Of a stretch of DNA of 64,000 nucleotides, positions 1 through 8,047 are shown piece after piece. Each line of letters begins with the position of its first letter. Positions within the stretch are counted from its first letter, which is position 1. Made by a program: the position numbers and the translations under genes. Location: NCBI RefSeq assembly GCF_015645385.1, contig NZ_JADOET010000007.1:62001-126000 (forward strand). Direction: 5' to 3'. Origin of the DNA: Winogradskyella marina. GTDB lineage: Bacteria; Bacteroidota; Bacteroidia; Flavobacteriales; Flavobacteriaceae. Under the pieces are notes generated by a model that made no database searches, was not told the DNA's origin, and saw only the letters and a program-made list of their open reading frames with translations.

Positions 1-108
1 TTTATGGAAAATCAGGTTTCTAACCCAGAATTTGTGTACTCATCGGCTACAGATATATTTAACCCAACCCCTTATTTTATGACCAGTCAAAATATTCAAA
101 ATTTATAG
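1..108 (+). CDS. C-terminal end of an unidentified protein (5' truncated by window)
   Basis: An open frame in phase with base 1 runs for 35 codons to a TAG at 106-108. The peptide (ending ...FMTSQNIQNL) has ordinary amino-acid composition and no stop, so it is probably the tail of a real plus-strand gene starting outside the window. I do not recognise the family; too little is visible. It could also be a chance frame, but the codon usage (many AAT, GAA, TTT) matches the neighbours. Confidence 0.5.
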   Translation, partial: FMENQVSNPEFVYSSATDIFNPTPYFMTSQNIQNL

Positions 109-274
109 TCGTATTTCTAACTGTTAGAGCTTATTAACAACAAAATTAGACCCTTTTAAACAGGACGACTACAGCATCTTATACGATATATATGTGTTAT
201 ATCGATAGACACAGCACATTAACTAAAAAACGTACCACGTATCTATAATAAAATGTAACACACTAAAAAGTAAA

Positions 275-282
275 TAACTTTG
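275..282 (+). promoter_or_regulatory. candidate -7 promoter element (TAACTTTG)
   Basis: Matches the Bacteroidota -7 consensus TAnnTTTG and is followed by C. It lies about 75 bases before the exported-protein gene that starts at 356. No good TTG -33 element is seen at the usual spacing, so only half of the promoter is supported. Confidence 0.45.
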
Positions 283-355
283 CTTATAATGTTAAAACAA
301 ATTATAGGATTTGTTTGATGATAAAATTGTTTCCCAAAACAAAAACCTACTTATT

Positions 356-1330
356 ATGAGACTACTATACTTTATTGTATTGTTATTTTTGTCATCCATA
401 GTTTATGGTCAAAAATCTGTATTACTTCAAAATACGAATACACGAGCTCAAGAGCTTAAACACTACCTCAACAAAACAGAAGACAGTATTGCCTTTAAGT
501 GCGACCGTACTATCTACGAACTTATGGTTTTTAATGAAGAAGGTTTTGAACGCGTCATAAAGGTTAAAGATACAGTAGCGCAAATAAAAATTTCCGACAT
601 ACCTGTTGGGCGTTATGCCATTGAAGCCGTATTACGAGACAAGTTAATTATTATAACATTATTAAGAAATGAATCGTTTGACTTAGAAGAACCTACCCCA
701 TTAATAGCTAGACCTCATCGCCTTAATCACAATAAAATAATAAAACCAAAAAACATAATTGCTAGTGCTGAAAATGCACCTAAAAAACTTAAAACATATA
801 TAAAAGGACCTGCAAGATTAGATTCTTTAACCCACCAAACACTCTTTGGAACTGAAAATAACAAAGGTCGAACAGACTTGAGCTTATCGGGAAAAAAGGC
901 AACACCTGTGACTGAAACATCAAAGCGGACTATTAACACACAAAAAACTGATCTCATTAGCAATAGGATTCCTTCATATCCAACTGAAGCAGCAAAATCT
1001 ACATTACCAAGACAACCACAAACAAGAGCAGAGGATTCTAAAACGAACAATTCGAAATACTGGGTGGTTTACAAAATGAACAATGGCATACGTTCTGAAA
1101 AGGTGCTAAAAATAGCAGACCAAAAGACCGTTGACCGCATGATTCTTAAGAATGAAATTGACCGAAAAACCAAATCGGGTCAGTTAAATGAACTAACGGT
1201 TTGGGAAATATATGATACAACTAATTTTGCACGACACAAAAGAATGAACCAAACAAATTATATGAACATTGAGTCAGATAGTTTTAATTTAGTTCCTTAC
1301 TATAAAGTGGAAAATATCTCAAATAATTAA
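356..1330 (+). CDS. exported protein of unknown function
   Basis: 324 residues. The frame is open further upstream with a TTG at 311, but the ATG at 356 directly begins a clean signal peptide (MRLLYFIVLLFLSSIVYG then Q), so that start is chosen. Residues about 20-110 look like a small beta domain. About 110-235 is a Lys/Thr/Pro/Ser-rich low-complexity linker, and about 240-324 is a second compact region beginning KYWVVYKMNNG. This is a secreted or envelope protein by architecture; no family is recognised. It converges on gldC, ending 2 bases from it, so the two genes face each other tail to tail with almost no space. Confidence 0.75.
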   Translation: MRLLYFIVLLFLSSIVYGQKSVLLQNTNTRAQELKHYLNKTEDSIAFKCDRTIYELMVFNEEGFERVIKVKDTVAQIKISDIPVGRYAIEAVLRDKLIIITLLRNESFDLEEPTPLIARPHRLNHNKIIKPKNIIASAENAPKKLKTYIKGPARLDSLTHQTLFGTENNKGRTDLSLSGKKATPVTETSKRTINTQKTDLISNRIPSYPTEAAKSTLPRQPQTRAEDSKTNNSKYWVVYKMNNGIRSEKVLKIADQKTVDRMILKNEIDRKTKSGQLNELTVWEIYDTTNFARHKRMNQTNYMNIESDSFNLVPYYKVENISNN

Positions 1331-1332
1331 GC

Positions 1333-1668
1333 TTACTTTTTAAGCTCTAGTTTTTCGGCAAAATAATCACAAAAATCTTTCATATCTCCAGTCATTTTTT
1401 CATCTTGAGTTGCTCTTAAAAATGAATCGCTCATGGTTACTAAAGTTTGATGAAAAAACACTTTCATTTCATCTACAGGCATATCTTTAGTCCATAAATC
1501 TATTTTCAACGTTTCTTGCTCATTACTATCCCAAACGGACAACATAATCGCCTTAGCCTCTTCATTATTAACTCCACCATCTTGGGCTGACCAATTTAGT
1601 TTCTCTGGAACTCTATTCTCATCGAGTTCAACGTTTAATACTATTTTAGATTTTATAACTTTAGACAT
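1333..1668 (-). CDS. gldC: gliding motility protein GldC
   Basis: 111 residues, the usual GldC length, with the conserved start (KSKIVLNVELDENRVPEKLNWSA) and the middle block WDSNEQETLKIDLWTKDMPVDEMK. GldC is a small protein needed for full gliding and chitin use in flavobacteria; its biochemical role is not known and it has no signal peptide. It is the distal gene of gldB-gldC: its ATG shares one base with the gldB stop (TAATG), indicating translational coupling. The gldB-gldC pairing is the arrangement seen in other gliding Bacteroidota, which supports the call. Confidence 0.93.
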   Translation of the reverse strand: MSKVIKSKIVLNVELDENRVPEKLNWSAQDGGVNNEEAKAIMLSVWDSNEQETLKIDLWTKDMPVDEMKVFFHQTLVTMSDSFLRATQDEKMTGDMKDFCDYFAEKLELKK

Positions 1669-2636
1669 TACTTTTTGGGTTTAAATTTAGATTTTGTAAA
1701 TATTTCTTTAGGCGCTGTTTGCATAATTTTCATCAGATCGTCTCCTGAAACTTCTGCATAAGCTTTTACAATTTGCCAGCCAATATACTGACCTAATCGT
1801 CCTGGAGACTCATTATCTAATTCGAGATAAAACTTTGAAAACGGAGCATCCGCAATAAAACGGTTTGGTAATTTAGGATCTGTGCTGTACAATAATTCCT
1901 TTTCAATAAAATAACTCCAAATAGGACTTTCATTTGCTTCGGCCCATTTTATCTGATCTTCAGAGTACCCAATTTTTTCGGCGTCTGTTTTAAACGGAAT
2001 TATAACATCTTTGAAATAGAGAAGCTTTCCGAAGTAAATCATCTCATCGATCAATTGTTTTCTATCCGTCTGAAAAACATATTTCTTTGCATATCCATCA
2101 GCTAAATCAACTACAATTTGTTCCTTTCTAAAATTTTCAGCTAAATACGCTGGGATATTTCCATCAACATAAAACCTGTGTTCTTTACCCAAATAATTAT
2201 CTAACGCTATCAACGCAATACTATCTGTAACAATCACCTTATCTCTATACTGCACATTATTGGTTAAAGTTATGACTCTTGGTACAGAAAACACTTTGTC
2301 ATAATATTTTAGATGCTGAAACAAAGCCACTAAATCTGCTTCTATAGTACTAAAATCTTTAAAGGTATGATTCACCTCTTGCACTATTTCGTTCTGTAAA
2401 GTATCATTCATTCTCTGAATCATAAGAGAGTCTGGCATACGCTCAGAAAAGAAAAAAGGATAGTTTTCTTTTATTTGAGGTAAATCTGAGGGTGTTGCTT
2501 CAAAAAATACGTTTTCAAAACGATCTACATTAAGATCTACTTCAATTTTAGCGATTTCTTTTTCAACTTCAGATTCCCCATCACATGAAAGCATGATAAA
2601 TCCTAATATTAAAATAAAGTAAATTCTAATTTGCAT
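1668..2636 (-). CDS. gldB: gliding motility lipoprotein GldB
   Basis: 322 residues from the ATG at 2636. A longer frame reaches 2747, but the extension has no signal peptide and would cross the start of nadE. The chosen start gives a lipoprotein signal with lipobox LMLSC-type sequence and Cys18 (MLSCDGE). Conserved GldB features include VDRFENVFFEATPSDLP and the C-terminal GRLGQYIGWQIVKAYAE block, which resembles a substrate-accessory or peptidase-like fold. GldB is an outer-envelope lipoprotein essential for gliding motility. It is co-transcribed with gldC and divergent from nadE. Confidence 0.93.
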   Translation of the reverse strand: MQIRIYFILILGFIMLSCDGESEVEKEIAKIEVDLNVDRFENVFFEATPSDLPQIKENYPFFFSERMPDSLMIQRMNDTLQNEIVQEVNHTFKDFSTIEADLVALFQHLKYYDKVFSVPRVITLTNNVQYRDKVIVTDSIALIALDNYLGKEHRFYVDGNIPAYLAENFRKEQIVVDLADGYAKKYVFQTDRKQLIDEMIYFGKLLYFKDVIIPFKTDAEKIGYSEDQIKWAEANESPIWSYFIEKELLYSTDPKLPNRFIADAPFSKFYLELDNESPGRLGQYIGWQIVKAYAEVSGDDLMKIMQTAPKEIFTKSKFKPKK

Positions 2637-2684
2637 TTGGTAAAATATTTTTAATCCTAACTCTATTGCGTTATTTTTGTTGTG

Positions 2685-2692
2685 CAAAGGTA
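2685..2692 (-). promoter_or_regulatory. candidate -7 element for gldB-gldC (TACCTTTG on minus strand)
   Basis: The minus strand reads TACCTTTGC, a near-ideal Bacteroidota -7 box, about 50 bases before the gldB ATG. A plus-strand TATTTTTG at 2672-2679 could serve nadE. The two overlap in the short divergent gap, so the two genes probably share a compact bidirectional promoter. No clear -33 TTG was found for either. Confidence 0.5.
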
Positions 2693-2720
2693 CACTTCTT
2701 TGTTTTAAAAAATAAAAATT

Positions 2721-3509
2721 ATGCAAACCGAAAATGTAGTTAACCATATTGTAAACTGGCTAAAAGATTATGCTACAAAAGCTAAAGTTAATGGTTTTGT
2801 TGTAGGAATTTCCGGAGGAATTGATTCTGCCGTCACCTCAACGCTATGTGCAAAAACAGGGTTAGACGTTTTGTGTATAGAAATGCCTATTCACCAAGCA
2901 CCAAGTCACGTCACCAGAGCGCAAGAGCACATTGCTCATTTAAAACGTCAGTTTCCTAACGTTAAAGACACGGTTGTTAATTTAACACCTGTATTTGAAG
3001 CGTTTAAAACCGAGGTTAACCTAGACGGCAAACAAGCCACTGTAGACATGGCATTAGCCAATACAAGAGCACGCTTACGGATGACAACCTTATACTATCA
3101 CGCCGGACTTTTAGGACTTTTAGTAGCCGGAACCGGGAACAAAGTTGAAGATTTTGGAGTAGGATTTTACACAAAATATGGTGATGGTGGAGTTGATTTA
3201 AGTCCCATTGCAGATTTATTAAAGTCTGAAGTTTACACTGTTGGTAAGTACTTAGATGTACCCAAATCAATTATAGAAGCAGCGCCTAGTGATGGATTAT
3301 TTGGCGATGCACGTAGTGATGAAGATCAAATTGGTGCCTCTTATCCAGAATTAGAATGGGCAATGCACGTTACAGAAAACGGAAAAACAGCATCAGATTT
3401 TGAAGGTCGAAAACGCGAGGTTATTGACATATATCTAGGCTACAATTCATCCAACAAACACAAAATGAACCCAATACCTGTTTGCGAAATCCCTAATAAT
3501 TTAAAATAA
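2721..3509 (+). CDS. nadE: NH3-dependent NAD+ synthase
   Basis: 262 residues. Catalyses ATP-dependent amidation of nicotinic acid adenine dinucleotide to NAD+, the last step of NAD synthesis, in the cytoplasm. The PP-loop motif SGGIDSAVTS lies at about residues 31-40, and the substrate region VAGTGNKVEDFGVGFYTKYGDGGVD (with its metal-binding acidic residues) follows in the middle. The length fits the short NadE type that lacks an N-terminal nitrilase/glutaminase domain, so free ammonia is the expected nitrogen donor. It is divergent from gldB and appears monocistronic. Confidence 0.95.
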   Translation: MQTENVVNHIVNWLKDYATKAKVNGFVVGISGGIDSAVTSTLCAKTGLDVLCIEMPIHQAPSHVTRAQEHIAHLKRQFPNVKDTVVNLTPVFEAFKTEVNLDGKQATVDMALANTRARLRMTTLYYHAGLLGLLVAGTGNKVEDFGVGFYTKYGDGGVDLSPIADLLKSEVYTVGKYLDVPKSIIEAAPSDGLFGDARSDEDQIGASYPELEWAMHVTENGKTASDFEGRKREVIDIYLGYNSSNKHKMNPIPVCEIPNNLK

Positions 3510-3640
3510 TTTTTGCATTTCAGTGAATAAAATAGCTAATTTATTTAATTTTTAACTATTTTTACTTAACAAGTCTCCACAAAGTATTTGATAATAGCGC
3601 ATCAAAGTATTTATTAACCAAAAACCAAAATAATATTATC

Positions 3641-4270
3641 ATGATACATATTCTGATTGTAGACAGTCATCCTATTGTGAGAACAGGATTAGAACTATTT
3701 CTAAACAGCAAAGCAGATTTTAAAGTCATCGGTAGTTTAGGAAGCGGCATTGAGATTTTTGAATTTGTAAGACGCAACCACGTTGACGTTATTATATCTG
3801 AAATCGACTTACCAGAACTTAATGGAATTACGGCACTGAGAGCCATAAAAAAAGAAAACAAATCGGTTCAAGTTTTAATGTTTAGCCACCAGCCCGAAGA
3901 GATTTACGCCATAAGCACTATTAAAGCAGGCGCATCTGGCTACTTAAACAAAGGAGCTAGTGTTGACGAAATTGAAACTGCAGTTCGAAAAATTAGCGCT
4001 GGAGAAACATCCCTTAGTGAAAAAATGGATAAACACTATCGCTATGAAGATACTCGAAAAAGCAGAAGCCGTATGTTCAAAAAACTGTCTACTAGAGAGA
4101 TTGAAGTTTTAAAATTACTTTCTATTGGTCGTAAAAACAAAGAGATTGCGCAAGAGTTAGATATTAACGAAAAAACAGTAAGTACGTACAAAGCACGATT
4201 GTTTAAGAAACTTAATGTAACCAATATTGTAGATTTAATCCATCAAGCTAAGCATCACAATTTAACTTAA
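3641..4270 (+). CDS. NarL/FixJ-type response regulator with altered phosphorylation site
   Basis: 209 residues: receiver domain (about 1-120) then a LuxR-type helix-turn-helix (about 143-205, KLSTREIEVLKLLSIGRKNKEIAQELDINEKTVSTY). The usual acidic pair DD near the N terminus is D8-S9 here (LIVDSHPIVR). The position of the phospho-accepting Asp carries Glu54 (DVIISEIDLPELNG). The conserved Lys (YLNKGAS) is kept. The protein should bind DNA as a LuxR-family regulator but may not be switched by ordinary phosphotransfer. No histidine kinase is adjacent. It converges on dnaG; target genes are unknown. Confidence 0.9.
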   Translation: MIHILIVDSHPIVRTGLELFLNSKADFKVIGSLGSGIEIFEFVRRNHVDVIISEIDLPELNGITALRAIKKENKSVQVLMFSHQPEEIYAISTIKAGASGYLNKGASVDEIETAVRKISAGETSLSEKMDKHYRYEDTRKSRSRMFKKLSTREIEVLKLLSIGRKNKEIAQELDINEKTVSTYKARLFKKLNVTNIVDLIHQAKHHNLT

Positions 4271-4281
4271 CGAGGCATTTG

Positions 4282-6249
4282 TTAACCAAGAACTTTACCA
4301 AGTTTACGAGATAATAGCATTTTAAGACCAACGTAATCTTTTACATCTTCCATTATGGTTCGTGTATCAGCGTTTGCGTCTAAGGTTTCAGTTTTGTATT
4401 CAGCAACTTTTTTATCAATAAGATGGCAACGTAAACTAAGAATCGTCTGACTCACTAATTGAGATACAGAATCCTTCTTTTCTTTTGGTATAATCTGGTT
4501 GCGCTCCCAATCATGGAGATTATAACGCTCATCCTCCATTAAAATACTTGTCACTGTACTTGCAGATTCTTGATCTAATTGATTGACGAAGTTTTTAGTT
4601 GAAAAACCCTCGTCTTGATTCAGTTTATCTACAATAGAATAATAAAGTGTTTTAAATTGCGGATTAGAAAATTGCATTTCATCTTCTTGAAGGTCTAAAT
4701 AGACTTTTTCAAACACGCGCGTTTCATGCATTGTTGGTTCTAAAAGCAACTCCCCAGAATTTTCGTCTTCTTGTAAAATTAAGTCTTCAAACTGCTCTGT
4801 TCTATCACCATAGAGCATCAAAATTTCTATGATTTTTCGTTCTAACTCATATTGAACATCTACTTTTTGTTTTGACTGTGGTTCATTTTTAACAACTTGA
4901 AACGCTTGCTTTTCCTCTGGCTGATAGGATTTGTTTGCGCCTTGAGTATCTTTCTTATTAATTTGTGCCAAAGTGCTAAACAGAACGTTTTCACTTATAT
5001 CCATAATGCGAGCACATTCTTGAATATAAATTTCGCGCTTAATTTGATCTGGAATTTTTGAAATACTATTTACAATCTCGCGAATGGTCTCTGCCTTTTT
5101 AATCGGATCATTATCAGCTTCCTTTACTAATAGAGAAGCTTTAAACTGAATAAAATCTTTTGCATTTGTATCGAGGTAATCTGTAAGTTCTTCTAATGTA
5201 TTCGATTTTGAAAAACTATCAGGATCTTCACCATCTGGAAACGTACAGATTTTAACATTAACACCTTGTTCTAATATTAAATCGATACCACGAATGGAGG
5301 CTCTAATTCCGGCTGCATCACCATCAAAAAGCACGGTGATATTATTTGTAAGTCTATTAATTAAGCGAATTTGTTCTGGTGATAACGCCGTACCAGAAGA
5401 AGATACGACGTTGGTTATACCAGTTTGATGAAACTGAATAACATCTGTATAGCCTTCAACTAAATAACAATTATCTTCCTTTGCAATACTCTGTTTTGCA
5501 TGATACAAACCATACAAAATTTTACTTTTATGATAGATTTCGCTTTCAGGTGAATTTAAATATTTTGCAGCTTTTTTATCGTTAACCAAAATCCGCCCTC
5601 CAAAACCTAAAATCCGTCCGCTCATACTGTGAATAGGAAACATCACACGACCTTTAAATCTATCGAAACGTTTTTCACCTTTTACAATGGTTAAACCTGT
5701 CTGCTCTAAATATTGGAGCTGATACGCTTTACCCAACGCATCATCTGTGAAGGCTTGCCATTCGTCTAAGGAATAACCAAGTTCAAATTTCTTAATGGTT
5801 TCTTCAGTAAAACCACGCTCTTTAAAATAGCTTAAACCTATGGCTTTTCCTTGATCTGTTTTATGTAAAATTTTCTGAAAATAGGTGTTGGCATACTCAC
5901 TCACTAAATACAAACTTTCTCTCGTATCTGCTTGCGCCTTTTCCTCGTCGGTTCTTTCCGTTTCCTCTATTTCAATATTATACTTTTTAGCTAAATATTT
6001 TATAGCTTCAGGATAGGTAAAATGTTCGTGCTCCATTAAAAAAGTTACCGCATTTCCACCTTTTCCACTTGAAAAATCTTTCCAAATTTGCTTTACTGGA
6101 GACACCATAAAACTAGGAGAGCGCTCATCACTAAAAGGGCTTAAACCTTTGAAGTTACTTCCCGATTTTTTGAGTTGAACAAAATCACCAATCACCTCTT
6201 CTACGCGAGCGGTTTCAAATACTTGTGCTATGGAGTTTTGTGAGATCAA
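4282..6249 (-). CDS. dnaG: DNA primase DnaG lacking zinc-finger ligands
   Basis: 655 residues. Synthesises RNA primers at the replication fork and partners with the replicative helicase. The N-terminal CHC2-type domain (about 1-100) is recognisable by SPF.DERSPSFMVSP and SGKGGNAVTFLMEHE. However, the positions of the four zinc ligands (C-H-C-C in E. coli) are Ser37, Ser40, Asp58 and Ser61. The TOPRIM core is intact (YLVEGYTDVIQFHQ at about 260-273, and VLFDGDAAGIRA). A long C-terminal helicase-interaction region follows. The gene is convergent with the response regulator and appears to be transcribed alone. Confidence 0.95.
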   Translation of the reverse strand: MISQNSIAQVFETARVEEVIGDFVQLKKSGSNFKGLSPFSDERSPSFMVSPVKQIWKDFSSGKGGNAVTFLMEHEHFTYPEAIKYLAKKYNIEIEETERTDEEKAQADTRESLYLVSEYANTYFQKILHKTDQGKAIGLSYFKERGFTEETIKKFELGYSLDEWQAFTDDALGKAYQLQYLEQTGLTIVKGEKRFDRFKGRVMFPIHSMSGRILGFGGRILVNDKKAAKYLNSPESEIYHKSKILYGLYHAKQSIAKEDNCYLVEGYTDVIQFHQTGITNVVSSSGTALSPEQIRLINRLTNNITVLFDGDAAGIRASIRGIDLILEQGVNVKICTFPDGEDPDSFSKSNTLEELTDYLDTNAKDFIQFKASLLVKEADNDPIKKAETIREIVNSISKIPDQIKREIYIQECARIMDISENVLFSTLAQINKKDTQGANKSYQPEEKQAFQVVKNEPQSKQKVDVQYELERKIIEILMLYGDRTEQFEDLILQEDENSGELLLEPTMHETRVFEKVYLDLQEDEMQFSNPQFKTLYYSIVDKLNQDEGFSTKNFVNQLDQESASTVTSILMEDERYNLHDWERNQIIPKEKKDSVSQLVSQTILSLRCHLIDKKVAEYKTETLDANADTRTIMEDVKDYVGLKMLLSRKLGKVLG

Positions 6250-6311
6250 TTTTTTCTATTATTCCTGATATAACAAGAACTTTTTTTATTGGTTAAATAT
6301 TGATGTTTATA

Positions 6312-6331
6312 GATTTCTGACAAATCAGAAA
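6312..6331. repeat. small dispersed hairpin (TTTCTGA CAAA TCAGAAA)
   Basis: A 7-bp stem with a CAAA loop lies in the gap upstream of dnaG and is followed by ATGACAAGTT. It resembles the other short hairpins of this window (13098, 22866, 43974, 44137, 47786, 47838) in size and in its GAAATGA/GGAATC-type 3' flank. The function is unknown. Confidence 0.4.
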
Positions 6332-6450
6332 TGACAAGTTGGTAAATTTAATACAAAGAAATTGTTTTAAAAATTTATAAGAAGATTTAACGTGTCATTC
6401 GCGTTTAAATAAACTTTCTTCAAACTTTAATCTTAGCTAAACAGCACTAG

Positions 6451-7929
6451 TTATGAACTAAATTTTTCATTCAATTCTTCTACTATAGTCTCAATTTTCT
6501 TATTCTTAGCACTTTTATCTAAAACAACAGGAGGCACTTGCCTGAGCTTACAGTCCATAATATCACAACGCTCACAAGTTACGTTTACATTCTGAATATC
6601 GATTTTAGGATCGTCTAGGAAATTAAGTTTACGCTGTAACTGTTTATTAATTAACAAGCCAATACTTATACTGCGATACTGCTTATCTTTAAATGGATCT
6701 TTTGTCGCAGAGGATAGCACTAAATACTTCATGCCATCATTTTCATAATTAGAAATCTGCAAATCAAACTCGTGTTTCTTCTTGCTCTTACTAATATCTT
6801 TCAAAACTTTTAAAGAGACCCAACGCCTACAGTAATGTTCTTCGGTTTCATTGCCATGAGGAGAATGCTGATGTGATAAATGTAATTCTTTCTTAAGGTA
6901 AAACTTATCACTTTTAGCCTTATGTGTAAATCTTAAAAAGAATAAATTTTGAATATTAAATGCCTTAGGCAAAACATTAGTTAAACGCTGGTAAAATGAT
7001 TCTGGTGACGCATTAAATGCCTCAATGGCTTGTGTAAACAATGCGGCATCAAAACGATCTTCTGCAAAAATATCTTTTAAATAGTTACTGATTTTTTCAC
7101 GCGGAATTATTAAAGCACCTGCAAAATATGAGGCATAAAAATTGTTTAACACCTGATCGAAACTATCAAATTTTATCCATGGAAACGTATATAAACGGTC
7201 CTCAATCTCTAGATAATTGTACGCTAACTCTTTTGCAAAGATAAAGGTTCGTTGCGCCTCATCTATTTCGTTTGTTAATAATAAGGTTTTGGTTTTAGGA
7301 ACAAAAATAGACCTTAACTTTCCCAGAGCTTCATATCTACTAAGTTCGTTAGATTGAATATTATACCCATATTCTTCAACTAATATTTCAGCTAAATCAC
7401 TTGAGGTTACTTTTTTATTCAAATCTACATGATATGCTTTGGCAAACTTCAAAACACTTTGCTCTAAATCTTCAAAATAATTATTATTAGCCTCTTGGTA
7501 AGAACGCACGGAAGCCAAATAAAAGCTCTCTTTACTAAAACTATAATGTTTAGCAATTTTAATAATTGTACTAATAAACGCATTAACCTTTGCTGGCGCA
7601 TTAGCGACAATATCTATTAAGTTACTTTCTTTAATTCCAAATAACTCTAAAGGTATTTCCTTTAAGATTTTTGACTGTAATAAATCGCCAATTGGAGCTA
7701 GGTTTTTATCTAATTTAAGAGATACCATCTGATCATAAGGTACGTCTAATTTTTCTGAAAGTGTCGCAATTTTATCTGGTTTAGGATATTTTTTTCCATT
7801 TTCTATTTCATTTAAATACGACTTAGATAATCCTGAAAGTTTAGATAAACCAAAGAGGGACAAATTCTTATCAGTCCTTATCTGCTTTAGCTTTAACCCA
7901 AAAACCAACTTTATATAATCTTCTTCCAT
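6451..7929 (-). CDS. XRE-family regulator of ScfR/RamB type, probable glyoxylate-shunt regulator
   Basis: 492 residues from the ATG at 7929; an upstream in-frame ATG at 7980 would put hydrophobic residues ahead of the HTH and is not preferred. Domain order: XRE helix-turn-helix (about 8-70; LSKLSGLSKSYLNEIENGKKYPKP), a middle IrrE/DUF955-like region in which the zinc-peptidase HExxH is lost (FAKELAYNYL), and a C-terminal cysteine cluster (CERCDIMDC). This architecture is that of the short-chain fatty acyl regulators such as RamB of Corynebacterium, which controls acetate and glyoxylate genes. Its divergent position to aceB-aceA strongly supports that role. The ligand is inferred to be an acyl-CoA or fatty-acid signal. 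Confidence 0.85.
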   Translation of the reverse strand: MEEDYIKLVFGLKLKQIRTDKNLSLFGLSKLSGLSKSYLNEIENGKKYPKPDKIATLSEKLDVPYDQMVSLKLDKNLAPIGDLLQSKILKEIPLELFGIKESNLIDIVANAPAKVNAFISTIIKIAKHYSFSKESFYLASVRSYQEANNNYFEDLEQSVLKFAKAYHVDLNKKVTSSDLAEILVEEYGYNIQSNELSRYEALGKLRSIFVPKTKTLLLTNEIDEAQRTFIFAKELAYNYLEIEDRLYTFPWIKFDSFDQVLNNFYASYFAGALIIPREKISNYLKDIFAEDRFDAALFTQAIEAFNASPESFYQRLTNVLPKAFNIQNLFFLRFTHKAKSDKFYLKKELHLSHQHSPHGNETEEHYCRRWVSLKVLKDISKSKKKHEFDLQISNYENDGMKYLVLSSATKDPFKDKQYRSISIGLLINKQLQRKLNFLDDPKIDIQNVNVTCERCDIMDCKLRQVPPVVLDKSAKNKKIETIVEELNEKFSS

Positions 7930-7932
7930 ATT

Positions 7933-8028
7933 AGCAAATATAAGCAAATTTGCGAACATGAATAATTTGCGAAAATACATTTTTAGCGAACGTTCGCTTG
8001 TTTTTTTAAAAACTTTGTTATACTATTG
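7933..8028. promoter_or_regulatory. aceBA / regulator divergent control region with palindromes
   Basis: The gap holds a perfect 14-bp palindrome AGCGAACGTTCGCT (7985-7998) and a 10-bp palindrome GCAAATTTGC (7944-7953). TTTGCGAA occurs twice (7950-7957 and 7967-7973 region) and AGCAAAT once more at 7933. A plausible aceB promoter is TTG 7998-8000, 20-base spacer, TACTATTG 8021-8028, so the 14-bp palindrome abuts the -33 element. TTTGCAAA-like half sites are reminiscent of those reported for RamB. Binding is inferred, not shown. Confidence 0.6.
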
Positions 8029-8047
8029 TCTTATAAATTTAAATATT

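Noticed and set aside
311-355. TTG start for the first exported protein
   Set aside because: It would place 15 polar residues ahead of a clean signal peptide; the ATG at 356 is the natural start.
727-1050. Antisense frame of 107 codons in the first gene
   Set aside because: It lies wholly opposite a gene with signal peptide and normal composition; no start context or family features. Treated as a shadow, as are similar frames opposite dnaG, the anti-sigma gene, etfA, hppA and others.
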